A DNA stretch of 64,000 nt. Origin: Tuwongella immobilis. Lineage in GTDB: Bacteria > Planctomycetota > Planctomycetia > Gemmatales > Gemmataceae. The notes under the pieces were generated by a model, which saw nothing but the letters and a program-made list of their open reading frames with translations, was not told the DNA's origin and made no database searches. The DNA is taken from NCBI RefSeq assembly GCF_901538355.1, contig NZ_LR593887.1, positions 1,712,920-1,776,919 on the forward strand. The letters are read 5' to 3'. The translations under genes and the position numbers were made by a program. Positions 47,528 to 57,070 of this stretch are shown piece by piece (the first letter of the stretch is position 1; each line of letters opens with the position of its first letter).

Positions 47528-48874
47528 ATGCTGGTTGTGACGTTTGGGTTAATCGGCCTGGCGGTGATCGCCATTCTGCGCGGTGTGGATGTTCGCCTCG
47601 CGCTCTTCGCCGCCGCGTTACTCCTGGCCACGATTTTGGGACAACCCCTGCTCGTGGTGCAGAGCTTCCTGTCCACCTTCGCCGATGGTCAATTCGTCGT
47701 CCCCATTTGCACGTCAATGGGCTTTGCCTATGTGCTGAAACTCACCGGGTGCGATCAGCATTTGGTACAGACGCTCCTGCGACCGTTGCGGCACGTGCGA
47801 TTCTTTCTGATCCCCGGAATCCTGCTGGTGGGGTTCATCGTCAATACACCAGTCATCAGCCAAACTAGCACCGCTGTTTGCCTGGGGCCGGTGGTGGTGC
47901 CGTTGATGCGGGCCAATGGCTTCTCCCCACTGACCATCGGTGCCACCTTGCTGCTGGGCACCTCCATCGGCGGCGAGCTGCTCAATCCTGGCGCTCCCGA
48001 GTTGCGCACCGTCAGCGTCGCGGTCGGCATTCCGTCCCGCGAACTGGTGTCGATGATGCTGCCGCTGGTGATTCCGCATCTGCTGATTGCCTTCCCGCTA
48101 TTTTGGTGGATGACCAACCGCGCGGAGCGGAAATTGGGGCTGCTCCCCCGCACTGCGCCAAGCTCAACGGATGGCGTCTCAGCCGAGTTTCGCATCAATC
48201 CCATTCGGGCGATGATTCCATTGGTCCCGTTGGGGTTGCTGTTCATCTCTGGCCCGCCGCTCAATCTGCTCCCCGCTGAGACGCTGGAGTGGATTCGCGC
48301 CCGAATCGTGTCACCCACCGAGTCACCGATGGTGTTCGAGAGTCGGATGATCGGCCTGGCGATGCTCATCGGCACGGTCGCTGCCGCCTTCAGCAATCTC
48401 GCCGTCGCCAAAGATACGATGAAGTCGTTCTTCGAAGGGGCAGGCTACGCATTCACGCATGTGATCTCGCTGATTGTCATCGCCTCGACGCTCGCCAAAG
48501 CGGTTCAGGCCGCCGGAATCGCCGAACAGATGCACCAACTGGTGTTGCAGTTTCCGAATGTGCTGACCCCATTGGCGGCGATGCTGACATTGGCATTTGC
48601 CTGTTTGACCGGATCGGGCATGGCCGCAACTCGCGGACTATACGGATTCTTCGTTGAACCCGCTCAAGCGGTCGGCGTCGATCCCGCCGAGTTGGGCGTG
48701 CTGGTGTCGTTGGCCGCCGCTGCCGGTCGCACCATGTCCCCGGTCGCCGCCGTGACGATCATCTGCGCCACCATGACCGGCACCAACCCCTTCACGCTGA
48801 TGCTCCGCGTCGCGATCCCGCTGCTGGTCAGCTTCACCATCGTCGTCACCCTCCGCATGGCGGGCATGATTTAA
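47528..48874 (+). CDS. DcuC-family C4-dicarboxylate/anion transporter
   Basis: 448 aa from ATG 47528. About 12 transmembrane helices, including VTFGLIGLAVIAILRGVDV, FLIPGILLVGFIVNTPVISQ and MLPLVIPHLLIAFPLFWW. The family features include loops GFIVNTPVISQTSTAVCLGP and LLGTSIGGELLNPGAPELRT, and the later GTNPFTLML. The family exchanges or takes up C4-dicarboxylates across the inner membrane. Substrate not certain from sequence. mdh lies 9 kb away and is not linked. Confidence 0.83.
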   Translation: MLVVTFGLIGLAVIAILRGVDVRLALFAAALLLATILGQPLLVVQSFLSTFADGQFVVPICTSMGFAYVLKLTGCDQHLVQTLLRPLRHVRFFLIPGILLVGFIVNTPVISQTSTAVCLGPVVVPLMRANGFSPLTIGATLLLGTSIGGELLNPGAPELRTVSVAVGIPSRELVSMMLPLVIPHLLIAFPLFWWMTNRAERKLGLLPRTAPSSTDGVSAEFRINPIRAMIPLVPLGLLFISGPPLNLLPAETLEWIRARIVSPTESPMVFESRMIGLAMLIGTVAAAFSNLAVAKDTMKSFFEGAGYAFTHVISLIVIASTLAKAVQAAGIAEQMHQLVLQFPNVLTPLAAMLTLAFACLTGSGMAATRGLYGFFVEPAQAVGVDPAELGVLVSLAAAAGRTMSPVAAVTIICATMTGTNPFTLMLRVAIPLLVSFTIVVTLRMAGMI

Positions 48875-48899
48875 TCCGATGACGCGATTGCAAAAGTGG

Positions 48900-48929
48900 T
48901 CAGCGCTGGCGTGGGGGGGCCAGCGCTGA
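48900..48929. terminator. inverted repeat between convergent genes
   Basis: TCAGCGCTGGC (48900-48910) and GCCAGCGCTGA (48919-48929) form a perfect 11-bp stem with an 8-nt loop, between the transporter gene and the convergent lipoprotein gene. Confidence 0.65.
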
Positions 48930-48937
48930 GGGGGGAG

Positions 48938-49411
48938 TTACTTCAGGTCGACGGTCCAGGTGGTGGCGGGGCCGGTGTGATCGACTGTGAGGCCGGACGT
49001 TTTGGCGTCCGCAAATTGAGCGGGGAGACGCGGGCCGGGTTGTGGGAATTCCTTGGGAGCGGATTCCTTTCGGGCAGCGTCTTTCGATTCGGGCGAGCCG
49101 AGTCCGCCCGCTCGCGGCAGCGATTGCGGCCGTGGTTGCGGTCGTGGCGGCGGCTGTTGCACACAAACCGCCAGTTTGCCCTGCGGAACCTCGTTGATGG
49201 CAAAGCTGCCATCCGGTTCGATGTCGGCCATGTAGGTCAAGTTATCCGGGCCAAAGAACGTCACCGTTCCGTATTGAATGGCCTTTCCCTGATACGTCAG
49301 TTGGCCGGTGATTTTCCCACGGGGCAACGGCTGCTCACAGCCCAAAATGCCGCAAGCCAAGACGAGCAGGGGAAACACCATCAGCAATCGCATTCGCGTT
49401 GGGCGATTCAT
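48938..49411 (-). CDS. small lipoprotein paired with DUF1559 (second module)
   Basis: 157 aa from ATG 49411 (GGGAG upstream). Signal LLMVFPLLVLACGILGC ends in a lipobox-like ILGC. The mature part KITGQLTYQGKAIQYGTVTFFGP and ADIEPDGSFAINEVPQGKLAV is the same transthyretin-like fold as the lipoprotein at 28.2 kb, followed by a Pro/Arg-rich insert. It lies 17 bp downstream of the DUF1559 gene, opposite to the order in the first module. Confidence 0.82.
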   Translation of the reverse strand: MNRPTRMRLLMVFPLLVLACGILGCEQPLPRGKITGQLTYQGKAIQYGTVTFFGPDNLTYMADIEPDGSFAINEVPQGKLAVCVQQPPPRPQPRPQSLPRAGGLGSPESKDAARKESAPKEFPQPGPRLPAQFADAKTSGLTVDHTGPATTWTVDLK

Positions 49412-49428
49412 CAATATCCACTCCCAGA

Positions 49429-50328
49429 TCACCAATCGCTGCCCAAAACTTCACCGCCGTCCGGCGTGCAAGCCGCCCACCAGGTATCGGGATTGACATT
49501 GCTGTTGAGCATGCGAACGCTGCCATCGCCCAGACCGACCAGAATGCCGGCGGAACGCGGGGCGCTGGCCAATCGCGGGTCGCACGTGGCGGCCGCGCCG
49601 CTGGCAACGGGATTGACTTGGAATTTCGAGGCCGGTCCCGTCACTTGATAGCCGAAGATCGGGTTCCATTCCGGCCATGCGGTGCGGCCATACGCCCAAA
49701 TGTTGTAGTACGGGCCACCTGCGGACGCTCCGCTGAACGTCGATCGCTGGCAGACCGCGACCTTCTCGGCGTAGAAAATCGTGTTCGAGGTGCCATCGGA
49801 AATGCCGTTGAGTTTTCGCAGTCGGTTGTTGTTGCTGCGCAGATAGTGACCCAGGCTCACATAGTTGGCGGCATACCCGGTTACACCGTAATTGCCCCAG
49901 CCGCTATCGTTGAACAGACCGTTGGCGGGATTCGATGGATCAGACGGGTTGACGAACGTCTTGACACCGTTGTTGGTGTAAATCGCCCAGAAGATTTTGA
50001 GCTGTTCCGAGCCGTAGGTGTAGGTGCGATCGGCGAGGGCATTCTGTTCGATGTACGGCAGAATGTAGTAGTGGCTGGAGCCAGCCCGTTTCCACCACAG
50101 GGGATTATCGCCGCCGTCCCAATCGACGAACGCGGGGGGCAGGAAATCGTTGGCGTCGTTGTAGCCGTGCGTGGCCAGCGACATTTGTTTCAGATTGTTC
50201 GTGGATTGCATCCGGGCGGCGGCTTCGCGGACTTTTTGCACCGCGGGCAGCAGCAGACCAATCAGGATGGCGATGATGGCGATTACAACCAGCAATTCAA
50301 TGAGAGTAAATGCAGGGCGACGAGTCAT
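49429..50328 (-). CDS. DUF1559 pilin-like protein (second module)
   Basis: 299 aa from ATG 50328 (AGGA 8 nt upstream). N-terminal pilin-like segment [20 protein letters not shown], then [49 protein letters not shown] and the C-terminal [16 protein letters not shown]. It is a paralogue of the DUF1559 at 28.6 kb. The first 40 residues are almost the same as in that protein, the rest diverged. Confidence 0.94.
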   Translation of the reverse strand: MTRRPAFTLIELLVVIAIIAILIGLLLPAVQKVREAAARMQSTNNLKQMSLATHGYNDANDFLPPAFVDWDGGDNPLWWKRAGSSHYYILPYIEQNALADRTYTYGSEQLKIFWAIYTNNGVKTFVNPSDPSNPANGLFNDSGWGNYGVTGYAANYVSLGHYLRSNNNRLRKLNGISDGTSNTIFYAEKVAVCQRSTFSGASAGGPYYNIWAYGRTAWPEWNPIFGYQVTGPASKFQVNPVASGAAATCDPRLASAPRSAGILVGLGDGSVRMLNSNVNPDTWWAACTPDGGEVLGSDW

Positions 50329-50773
50329 GTCATCAATCCTAAAAGACGCTCCCCGCAACCGAATGAGGGGAAGCTTGAGGATGATTCTGGCAAGCCGATT
50401 CGTGCAAATCGTGTGTGCTGGATGAAAACAACGCGAAGAATGGGGGGAGAATCGCTTGCAGGTGTATAAATTTGTTGATTTTGTGTCGCCAGTGTACCAA
50501 TCGCGCCAGAACCCCGATTCGCTGGAATCGCTGGAGTCGCGCCAATTGCTACGGCTTACGGAATCGCTACGTTGACGCGCGATTTGAAGAAATCCGAGGG
50601 GTTTGGCTCATGCTCGCGATTGCTGGAAAGTCCTTCTCCACCGTAACATAGGCGTATCTGGAAGGCACCGCATGGCATCAATCATGACTCCCTTTGAGTT
50701 CATTTGGGGAGTTCGTTTGGGGAGTTCACACTGCCCCCATTGCGATTGCCTCCGAATGAAGAGGTTTCTCGTG
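50329..50773. other. 445-bp intergenic region upstream of DUF1559 and the small lipoprotein
   Basis: Divergent upstream region. It includes an A+T-rich piece around 50460-50480 (TATAAATTTGTTGATTTTG) that may be part of a promoter, and a short tandem repeat at 50696-50727. No gene with a ribosome site is seen. Confidence 0.4.
50696..50727. repeat. 13-bp tandem repeat upstream of the Cys-rich lipoprotein
   Basis: GAGTTC is followed by two units of (A/G)TTTGGGGAGTTC, the units differing in one base. It lies about 45 bp before the small lipoprotein start and could be an operator or leader element. Confidence 0.6.
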
Positions 50774-50953
50774 ATGAAAAAGTCCCGTGTTGCGATGATC
50801 CTGACCATGCTCGTGGTGCTTGGTACGTTGGCGGGGTGCGGGCATCGCCGCAACTCGTGTGGCTGCTCGGGTTCCCCCGCCATGCCTCCTGGACCGACCA
50901 CCAGCTTTGCCGCTCCGCCGGCGACGCTCCCCTGTGAAAATTGCGGACAATAA
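50774..50953 (+). CDS. small Cys-rich lipoprotein
   Basis: 59 aa from ATG 50774 with AAGAGG 9 nt upstream (ATG 50756 is an alternative). Signal AMILTMLVVLGTLAGC ends in a lipobox LAGC. The mature ~40 residues hold several further Cys (NSCGCSG, PCENCGQ). Family unknown. A hairpin follows it and a second small lipoprotein lies 400 bp downstream. Confidence 0.6.
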   Translation: MKKSRVAMILTMLVVLGTLAGCGHRRNSCGCSGSPAMPPGPTTSFAAPPATLPCENCGQ

Positions 50954-51348
50954 TCCGCTCGCTCGAATCTCCCTCGTTCCCTCGGGGTGACGGTCGATCA
51001 GGCTCAGGACGGGCCTGATCTTCCACCTTTTCCGCACGGCTTTCCCCACCGCACTTGCAGACCCAACTCCACCGCTTTGCCCAATAGCCATTTCCCCTCG
51101 TTCCATGCGGGAAATTGGTTTCGTATTGTTCCCATCGAGTTGGCAGACCACCGATTCCGCTTCATAGTTGGAGTGTACTTCGATTCCCGAGATTGGGACG
51201 ACGAATCCGGCGTGATCGTCCATGCTTTCGCCGGGTGGAGTCGGTCCGGCGATTCGGGATGTTTCGGAAGGGATACCGACGGTTCCGGGTGGATGCGGCG
51301 AAACCGCCCCCGGCCATACGGATCCGTGAATCTGAGGAGGTCGATGCC
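50954..51348 (+). other. 395-bp gap with a hairpin
   Basis: GATCAGGC (50996-51003) pairs with GCCTGATC (51013-51020), then a pyrimidine-rich stretch, a likely terminator for the small lipoprotein gene. The remaining ~330 bases show only overlapping open frames without ribosome sites. Confidence 0.45.
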
Positions 51349-51774
51349 ATGATGGTTCGACGAATGCTCGTCGTGTCGATGCTCATCGGTGCAACTGCAC
51401 TGCTGACGGGGTGCCATCGCCGTTGCTGCCTGCGACCGTATCGCGTGGCCCCGGTGACGGTTGCGGCTCCGATTGCGGTGGAATCCTACGGATATCCCGC
51501 AGCCGCCGAATGTGCCTGTGATTCGGGCTATTCGGCCTACAAGCCGATGGTCGGCCTGGGAACGCCGATGATGGTCGGTGACGGGATGCCGATGCCCCCT
51601 GGCGGAATGCCCGGATTGGCCCCCGCTCCGATGCAACTGCCGGCGAACGCCGCGCCGGGATCGAGCGGATTACCCGCACCAACGCCGGTGGCACCGCGAC
51701 CGATTCCGGAAGTTCAAGAAGGGCTGGCACCGACCGGCGTCGTTGTTCCGTTGGAATCCAAACTCTTCCGTTGA
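51349..51774 (+). CDS. small lipoprotein with Met/Pro-rich tail
   Basis: 141 aa from ATG 51349, preceded by GAGGAGG at 8 nt. Signal RRMLVVSMLIGATALLTGC ends in a lipobox LTGC, followed by basic/Cys residues (HRRCCLRPY). The rest is low-complexity with Gly/Met/Pro (MPMPPGGMPG) and no recognised domain. It may be a surface-exposed anchored protein. Confidence 0.65.
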   Translation: MMVRRMLVVSMLIGATALLTGCHRRCCLRPYRVAPVTVAAPIAVESYGYPAAAECACDSGYSAYKPMVGLGTPMMVGDGMPMPPGGMPGLAPAPMQLPANAAPGSSGLPAPTPVAPRPIPEVQEGLAPTGVVVPLESKLFR

Positions 51775-51807
51775 TTCCTCGATTTGACCCCGAATTTCGG
51801 GATCATC

Positions 51808-51831
51808 GGCGGAGTCTCGTGAACTCCCGCC
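51808..51831. terminator. imperfect inverted repeat between convergent genes
   Basis: GGCGGAGT (51808-51815) pairs with ACTCCCGCC (51823-51831) with one bulged base, between the lipoprotein gene and tsaB. Confidence 0.45.
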
Positions 51832-51859
51832 ACCGCATTCCGGCCGTCTGAAGGGACGG

Positions 51860-52582
51860 TCATGATGCGGTGGCTGATTTCGTTTGCTGCTTCAATTTCT
51901 CTTCCGCAGAACTACCCCGCAAATACAGCGGTGTCGCTTCCGCAATCGGCGTCAGAATCGCGTGCCGATTGCCATTCGGTCCCGCATGGCGTGCGACGGC
52001 AATCATGCCGAGAATTCCTGGTTGCTGCGCGTCGCTGCCGATTCGTGGAATCGCTGCGGGAATCTTCGCATCGAACGTCCGCACTCCCGGCCCGGAAATG
52101 GGCACATCGGCAGGTAGTTGCACCAACCAGTCGCCGAGTGCGGTGATGCGAAGTTCGTCCACCGCCAGCCATGCGCCGGATTCCGTGCGACAGAATCGCT
52201 GATGATAGACGTGATCCTGTTGGGCATCGGAGATGATTTCGACCGTGGCGACGGATTCCGGCGTCTGAGCGGCGACGGCGGCAAATGTGTCGATCATCAC
52301 CAACGGGCAGCCGGTCGCGTAGGCGAGCGATTGTGCGGAGATCATCCCGACTCGCAGGCCGGTGTAGCTGCCTGGTCCCCGGCTGATGAGCACGCCGCTC
52401 ACTTCGCGCAGGCTGGAATTCACCGATTGCAGCAGCGTCTGGGCGGAGCGGGCCAGGTCGCGGGCATGGCGGCGGGACTCGGCCAGCGATTCCTGATGCA
52501 TCGTCTCGCCGTTGTGGACAATCCCCACCTGAGCACTGCGGCCCGTGGTCTCCAGCACCAACCACCACCCGGCAAGTTCCAT
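51860..52582 (-). CDS. tsaB: tRNA threonylcarbamoyladenosine biosynthesis protein TsaB
   Basis: 240 aa from ATG 52582 (AAAGGA upstream). N-terminal ASKHA strand WWLVLETTGRSAQVGIV, SRRHARDL, then the TsaB-typical RGPGSYTGLRVGMISAQSLAYA. TsaB pairs with TsaD in making t6A37 in ANN-decoding tRNAs; tsaD and tsaC are not in this window. It is divergent from an RNase HI gene with 109 bp between. Confidence 0.92.
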   Translation of the reverse strand: MELAGWWLVLETTGRSAQVGIVHNGETMHQESLAESRRHARDLARSAQTLLQSVNSSLREVSGVLISRGPGSYTGLRVGMISAQSLAYATGCPLVMIDTFAAVAAQTPESVATVEIISDAQQDHVYHQRFCRTESGAWLAVDELRITALGDWLVQLPADVPISGPGVRTFDAKIPAAIPRIGSDAQQPGILGMIAVARHAGPNGNRHAILTPIAEATPLYLRGSSAEEKLKQQTKSATAS

Positions 52583-52691
52583 CACATTTCCTTTCCCTGC
52601 GACAGCCGAGATTGCTCGATCCATCGGCTTATCTTACAATTCCCGAGTTGCCCGGCGAGGGCCGACCGACACACGACCAAGGATCGAAGCG

Positions 52692-53363
52692 ATGGCGAAT
52701 GAAACGGTGACAATCCACATTGATGGCGCATCGCGCGGCAATCCCGGCCCCGCCGCCTATGCCTATGTCATCGCCGCGCCCGGCCAGCCGGTGTACGAAG
52801 CTGGAATCGTGATGCCCAAAACGACCAACAATATCGCCGAATATACGGCATTGGTCGAAGTGTTGGGCAAAGCCGCCGAGTTGGGATTGGATCACCTGCT
52901 GATCCACAGCGATTCCGAATTGATGGTCAAACAGATGGCCGGGGAATATCGCGTCAAGAACGAAGACCTCAAAGAATTGTACGATGAGGCGGTCGATATC
53001 AAGCGGCAATTCTCGGATGTTCGCATTGTCCATGTGCGCCGCGAACAGAATCGCCGGGCGGACGAGTTATGCAATCTCGCACTTGATGGGAAACCGGTTG
53101 CCCCTGGCCCCCGAGTGGAGTCGGCCACGCCTGCCGAGAAACGCTCGAAATCGGCCAGCGCTGGGAGCGCAACCAGTAAATCCGCCACGAAATCCGCAGC
53201 GACCGCAAGCGATGCCGCCGTTCGGGAAGACGCCATTGCCCATCTCGAAGCCGCCGCCAAAGCGTGGGCCCGCGACGGGGTCGCTGCCGTTTCCCCCGAG
53301 ATGATTTGGGATCAACTGTGGGATCTGCTCGTCGAAGCGAAGCTACTGAAGACCAAAAAATGA
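52692..53363 (+). CDS. ribonuclease HI family protein with C-terminal extension
   Basis: 223 aa from ATG 52692 (AAGGA 8 nt upstream). RNase H fold with all four acidic residues: TIHIDGASRGNPGPAAYAY (Asp), NNIAEYTALVEVL (Glu), LLIHSDSELMVKQM (Asp) and NRRADELCNLAL (Asp). The ~85-residue C-terminal tail is Ser/Ala/Lys-rich, then helical, and is not in the minimal enzyme. It cleaves RNA in RNA-DNA hybrids. Confidence 0.92.
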   Translation: MANETVTIHIDGASRGNPGPAAYAYVIAAPGQPVYEAGIVMPKTTNNIAEYTALVEVLGKAAELGLDHLLIHSDSELMVKQMAGEYRVKNEDLKELYDEAVDIKRQFSDVRIVHVRREQNRRADELCNLALDGKPVAPGPRVESATPAEKRSKSASAGSATSKSATKSAATASDAAVREDAIAHLEAAAKAWARDGVAAVSPEMIWDQLWDLLVEAKLLKTKK

Positions 53364-53396
53364 GCGCCGACAGTTCGCAGCAGGTCGGGGCGTGAA

Positions 53397-56300
53397 TCAA
53401 TTGCCGAGAGGTGATTCGCTCGTCGTTTCGCGGAGATCGAACTCGCGGATGGCGGCCCAGACATCGCGATCCATGCGGCGACGCACCCGATATTCGTCCT
53501 CATCCAACCAGCGACGCACCGTGGGACCGAGGTTGAAATCTTCATTCACAATCGACCGCACCACGGTTTCCACAAACATCAGCGTCGGCAGCGTGTAGTG
53601 GGTGTTCGTGGTGCCAATGAGCTGAGTGTTTCGCAAGCGTTGGAACAGATCGTCGAGTCGTCCCAACGCCACGCGGATCGGCGCTTGGCTGAGCGCGGTG
53701 ACGTAATGAATCGCCAGCCACGTTTGGTCCAATCCCTCCAGTGATTGATTCAGCAGCAGTAATTCGCGAGTCAAATCCAACACCTGCATCGCCGCATCGT
53801 CTTGTTTCTGAGCAAACCAGCCGGTGGTCAGCACCAATAATGATCGCAGGGTGATCGGCCAAAGATCACCCGATTGTTGGCGAAGTTGCGGCAACGGTAA
53901 ATTCCGAGTGATCCACGGCTCCAGTGTTTGCATCAACCGTTCGCATTCTGCCAATTGCGCTGTGCGCCGCAGCGAGCGCAGCATCAGCCAGTTCAACGCT
54001 TGGAATTCCTCAGTTTCCAAGTCCCGTCGTGGATACCGGAACAATCGCAGCAGGTGGCGATTGAATTCCGGCAGTCGGCCGGATTGTCCCATGGCGATGG
54101 CTGCGGAAATCGCCCGTTCCAGCAGACGAATTTGCAGCGTCGCCGATCCATCGAGCCGCTCCACGGCGGATTCCACCAGTCGCAGCGCTCGCAGGGCTAA
54201 CCCTTCGGAAATGCGAGGCAGCAATTCCAAGATCGCTTGCAACACTTGCGGCAACACCGCGGCCGATTCCGGGGAGTGGCAGCGATCGAGCAGTTGCGTG
54301 GCGTTGTCTGTCAGCGTTTGCGAATCGAGGGTATCCGGCAGATGCCGCAGTGTGGCGAGCATCGGCGTCGGGTCGGCATAATGCCGGGTCATCGCCGCTC
54401 GATACGCATCGATCCGTTCCACGGGCTCCAGAATCCGCGAATGTTCCCGAAGTTTATCGACTTTGTAGCGTTCCTCATCCGGCAATTCGAGAATGCGATG
54501 CAGCAGATCCATTGGCAGCGGGCCGGAATTGGTTTTCCCTTCTTGCACCTGCTGAATGCGGAAATCAAAGGCAAAATACAGCAGCGAATGCACCCGATCG
54601 TCTTTGTGCAGTAGTTGTCGCGCCTGCTGTCGCAGGGCATTGCAGGCGTTGTGTTCGCCCAATCGGGCCAAGCCCCACGCCAAAATCAGGTCGGTGAAAG
54701 CCCGAGTGGCGTGAAGATCGGGATCGAGTCCGAATCGCTGCAAATGCGATGCGTGGTTCGGCAATTCGGGATTGGCGCCGGTCGCGCGGGGTTGCGAGGT
54801 CTCGTGAATCCAACGGCGAATCGGCTCCCGAATCCGCATCATCCAATCCCGGACATCGGTGTAGCGATCGCTGACCCCCCGCGAGGCGAACCGCAGAAAC
54901 GACGGCACATCCAAATCGAGGCTAAATCCGTGCTTTTTCAGCCGATGCATCAGCCGATCGCGGGTGCGTGCCAGACTCAGCAGATCGCCGCGAGTCAGCC
55001 GCATCATCGCCATCCGCGTCAGCCACACCGCGCGAATCGGCAGCCAATTTTCGTGCTGATCGAGATAGCGCTGAATTGCGGGGAGCAGTTCGCTCAACTC
55101 ATCTGGCTGCGATTCGATCAGCGAAATCCACACCAGATACGCCGCGATACTGCGTGCGCGGGCGGGGTTCGGCACCGCCTCCATCCAAGTGCGAATGGAG
55201 GGCGTTTCGGCAAGATTTCGCCCACGAGTCCGAGCATCGCGTTCGACCACGCCCCGAACCTGCCGCGATTCCGCTTGCAACCAGCCCCATGCCCATAAAT
55301 GCGTCAGTTGCGATTGCTCCCAGAGGGCGTTCAACCAGCAGACGGCGGAATCCCCTGCGAGGTTGCTGCGGCCATACATCGCGGCCAATTCCGGCCAGAA
55401 TTCGAGCATTTTTTGCGGGTCGAACTGTTCCAGCGACTCCAAAAATCGCGTCTCCAGCAATTGACGCCGCGAGGCCAGATCCGACAAGCGATCCGGTTCC
55501 ACGAACGCTTCGACTGACCCGGAATCGGTCTTTTTCCGGCTGACGAATGTGCTGATCGACTCGGTAAGCGTCGGCGGGGGCAATTCGCTTTCCGACTGGC
55601 GGTCGGCGGGTTGATTGGTAGAGCGATCGCCGATCGCAGGGGGCGTCGTTAGTCGGGAGAACATGCGGGCAAAGCGTTCCCAAAATCGCGGCGGTGCGGG
55701 CGGGATTGCCGGCGCGGGCGATTCCGGCAGCGTCACTCGACCCGATTCCGTGGTGACGGCGGTTTGCGGTGCGGTGGCCGGCGACCATCTCGACCGCGTC
55801 GCGGGCTGTTCCACCCGCTGGAAAAATGGCAGATCGTCCAGAAACGCCGTCCCCGATTCCGAGATCGCGTGCGACCGCACCGGTGGCAACGAATATCGAA
55901 CGTGGCTGAGAATCGGTTGGAATGCCTGCGTGGGGATGGATTCGATTCGGAAGCCGCCTTCCGTCGTGGGCATCAGCCAGATTGTCCGTACCTGATCCAC
56001 ACCCAGAAGCGAGCGGATCACGTCGCGTCGCAGAATCGGGGTAAGTCGCATCCCACTGGGAACAAACACGTTGGGGAGTTTCAGCAGGCCGGTGAATCCC
56101 TGACCGGATTCCGGTAGCCACACCAGCGGCTGACGCGGCACGCGCAATCGCAGCAGCAACCGCCACCCGCCATCGGGACGCGCCGACCAGGCGAAATTGA
56201 GCCGCGACAGCGTCCATTCTTCCATCGAATCGGCCATCGCATGCAGATGATGCTGATCCGCACAATCGATGACCCAAAATTCGGGGGAACTCGTGGCTGT

Positions 56301-57008
56301 GGTCGGAATCAATCGCAGCGGGTGCTGCATGCGAAGCGGGGCAGGGTGATCGCGCAGCGGCGGCTTGCGCGCGGGAAGTGGTAGGGGGTCGCTGGTTGCG
56401 GGCAAAAACGGCCCACGCGGAATCGTCCGCCAGCGATCCGACCGTTCCAGCACCAGCACCGCATCATCCGGCGGGGAAAGCTGATTTGCCAGCGGATGCG
56501 CCTGATTCAGCGGCACCCAGACATCGGGCACCTGCTCATGAAAAATGCGCACCGGGGTGAGTCGGTCGTGCAGTCGGCCGAGCAGAAATTCGGGCAATCG
56601 CTCGACCAAAAGCCAGCCCATTTCCGCATCGGGTTCCACCCAGCGAAAGCCGATGCGCTGGGGGGCAAATCGGCGGAGTTGGCCGATGATCTGCGGCATT
56701 TCCGAGATGGGAATTTCCAGCATCAGCGGACGCGGAGTTGGGCCGACATACGGCGTCAACGGAATCAGTTGCTGCCAGCAGGAAATCGGTTGCAGCATTT
56801 CGCTGGCACTGGAGCCAAGCACCCGCACGCCGAATCGCGTGAGCATGGTGACGAGATCCCGCGACAAGGGGACTTCCGGCCGCAGCCAGATTCGCCCCTG
56901 GGCGTCGCGTCCCGCTGATGCCGCGCCGCGCGTGATCGCCAGCGGGACAACCCCCGTGGCGAGTGCCCGACGCAAGGCATCTGGTTCGGGAAAGCACAGC
57001 ACCGGCAT
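53397..57008 (-). CDS. large cassette protein of unknown fold, paralogue of the 1140-aa protein
   Basis: 1203 aa from ATG 57008. I do not recognise a named family. It aligns by eye over most of its length with the 1140-aa product two genes upstream: N-terminal LRRALATGVVP, VWVPLNQAHPLANQL, KLPNVFVPSGMRLTPILRR, a central WPELAA...CWLNALWEQ region, RAVWLTRMAM...DRLMHRL...FLRFA, and a C-terminal RRWLDEDEYRVRRRMDRD. The C-terminal half is helical and may be repeat-like (TPR-type). A Pro-rich linker lies near 460-560. No transmembrane segment or catalytic motif is seen. It is the last gene of the cassette. Confidence 0.8.
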   Translation of the reverse strand: MPVLCFPEPDALRRALATGVVPLAITRGAASAGRDAQGRIWLRPEVPLSRDLVTMLTRFGVRVLGSSASEMLQPISCWQQLIPLTPYVGPTPRPLMLEIPISEMPQIIGQLRRFAPQRIGFRWVEPDAEMGWLLVERLPEFLLGRLHDRLTPVRIFHEQVPDVWVPLNQAHPLANQLSPPDDAVLVLERSDRWRTIPRGPFLPATSDPLPLPARKPPLRDHPAPLRMQHPLRLIPTTATSSPEFWVIDCADQHHLHAMADSMEEWTLSRLNFAWSARPDGGWRLLLRLRVPRQPLVWLPESGQGFTGLLKLPNVFVPSGMRLTPILRRDVIRSLLGVDQVRTIWLMPTTEGGFRIESIPTQAFQPILSHVRYSLPPVRSHAISESGTAFLDDLPFFQRVEQPATRSRWSPATAPQTAVTTESGRVTLPESPAPAIPPAPPRFWERFARMFSRLTTPPAIGDRSTNQPADRQSESELPPPTLTESISTFVSRKKTDSGSVEAFVEPDRLSDLASRRQLLETRFLESLEQFDPQKMLEFWPELAAMYGRSNLAGDSAVCWLNALWEQSQLTHLWAWGWLQAESRQVRGVVERDARTRGRNLAETPSIRTWMEAVPNPARARSIAAYLVWISLIESQPDELSELLPAIQRYLDQHENWLPIRAVWLTRMAMMRLTRGDLLSLARTRDRLMHRLKKHGFSLDLDVPSFLRFASRGVSDRYTDVRDWMMRIREPIRRWIHETSQPRATGANPELPNHASHLQRFGLDPDLHATRAFTDLILAWGLARLGEHNACNALRQQARQLLHKDDRVHSLLYFAFDFRIQQVQEGKTNSGPLPMDLLHRILELPDEERYKVDKLREHSRILEPVERIDAYRAAMTRHYADPTPMLATLRHLPDTLDSQTLTDNATQLLDRCHSPESAAVLPQVLQAILELLPRISEGLALRALRLVESAVERLDGSATLQIRLLERAISAAIAMGQSGRLPEFNRHLLRLFRYPRRDLETEEFQALNWLMLRSLRRTAQLAECERLMQTLEPWITRNLPLPQLRQQSGDLWPITLRSLLVLTTGWFAQKQDDAAMQVLDLTRELLLLNQSLEGLDQTWLAIHYVTALSQAPIRVALGRLDDLFQRLRNTQLIGTTNTHYTLPTLMFVETVVRSIVNEDFNLGPTVRRWLDEDEYRVRRRMDRDVWAAIREFDLRETTSESPLGN

Positions 57009-57070
57009 GGTTACTCGACCCCTGTTGACGCACCTGGCACGCTTCGGCATGCGAGCCAAGCGGGTGCGGG

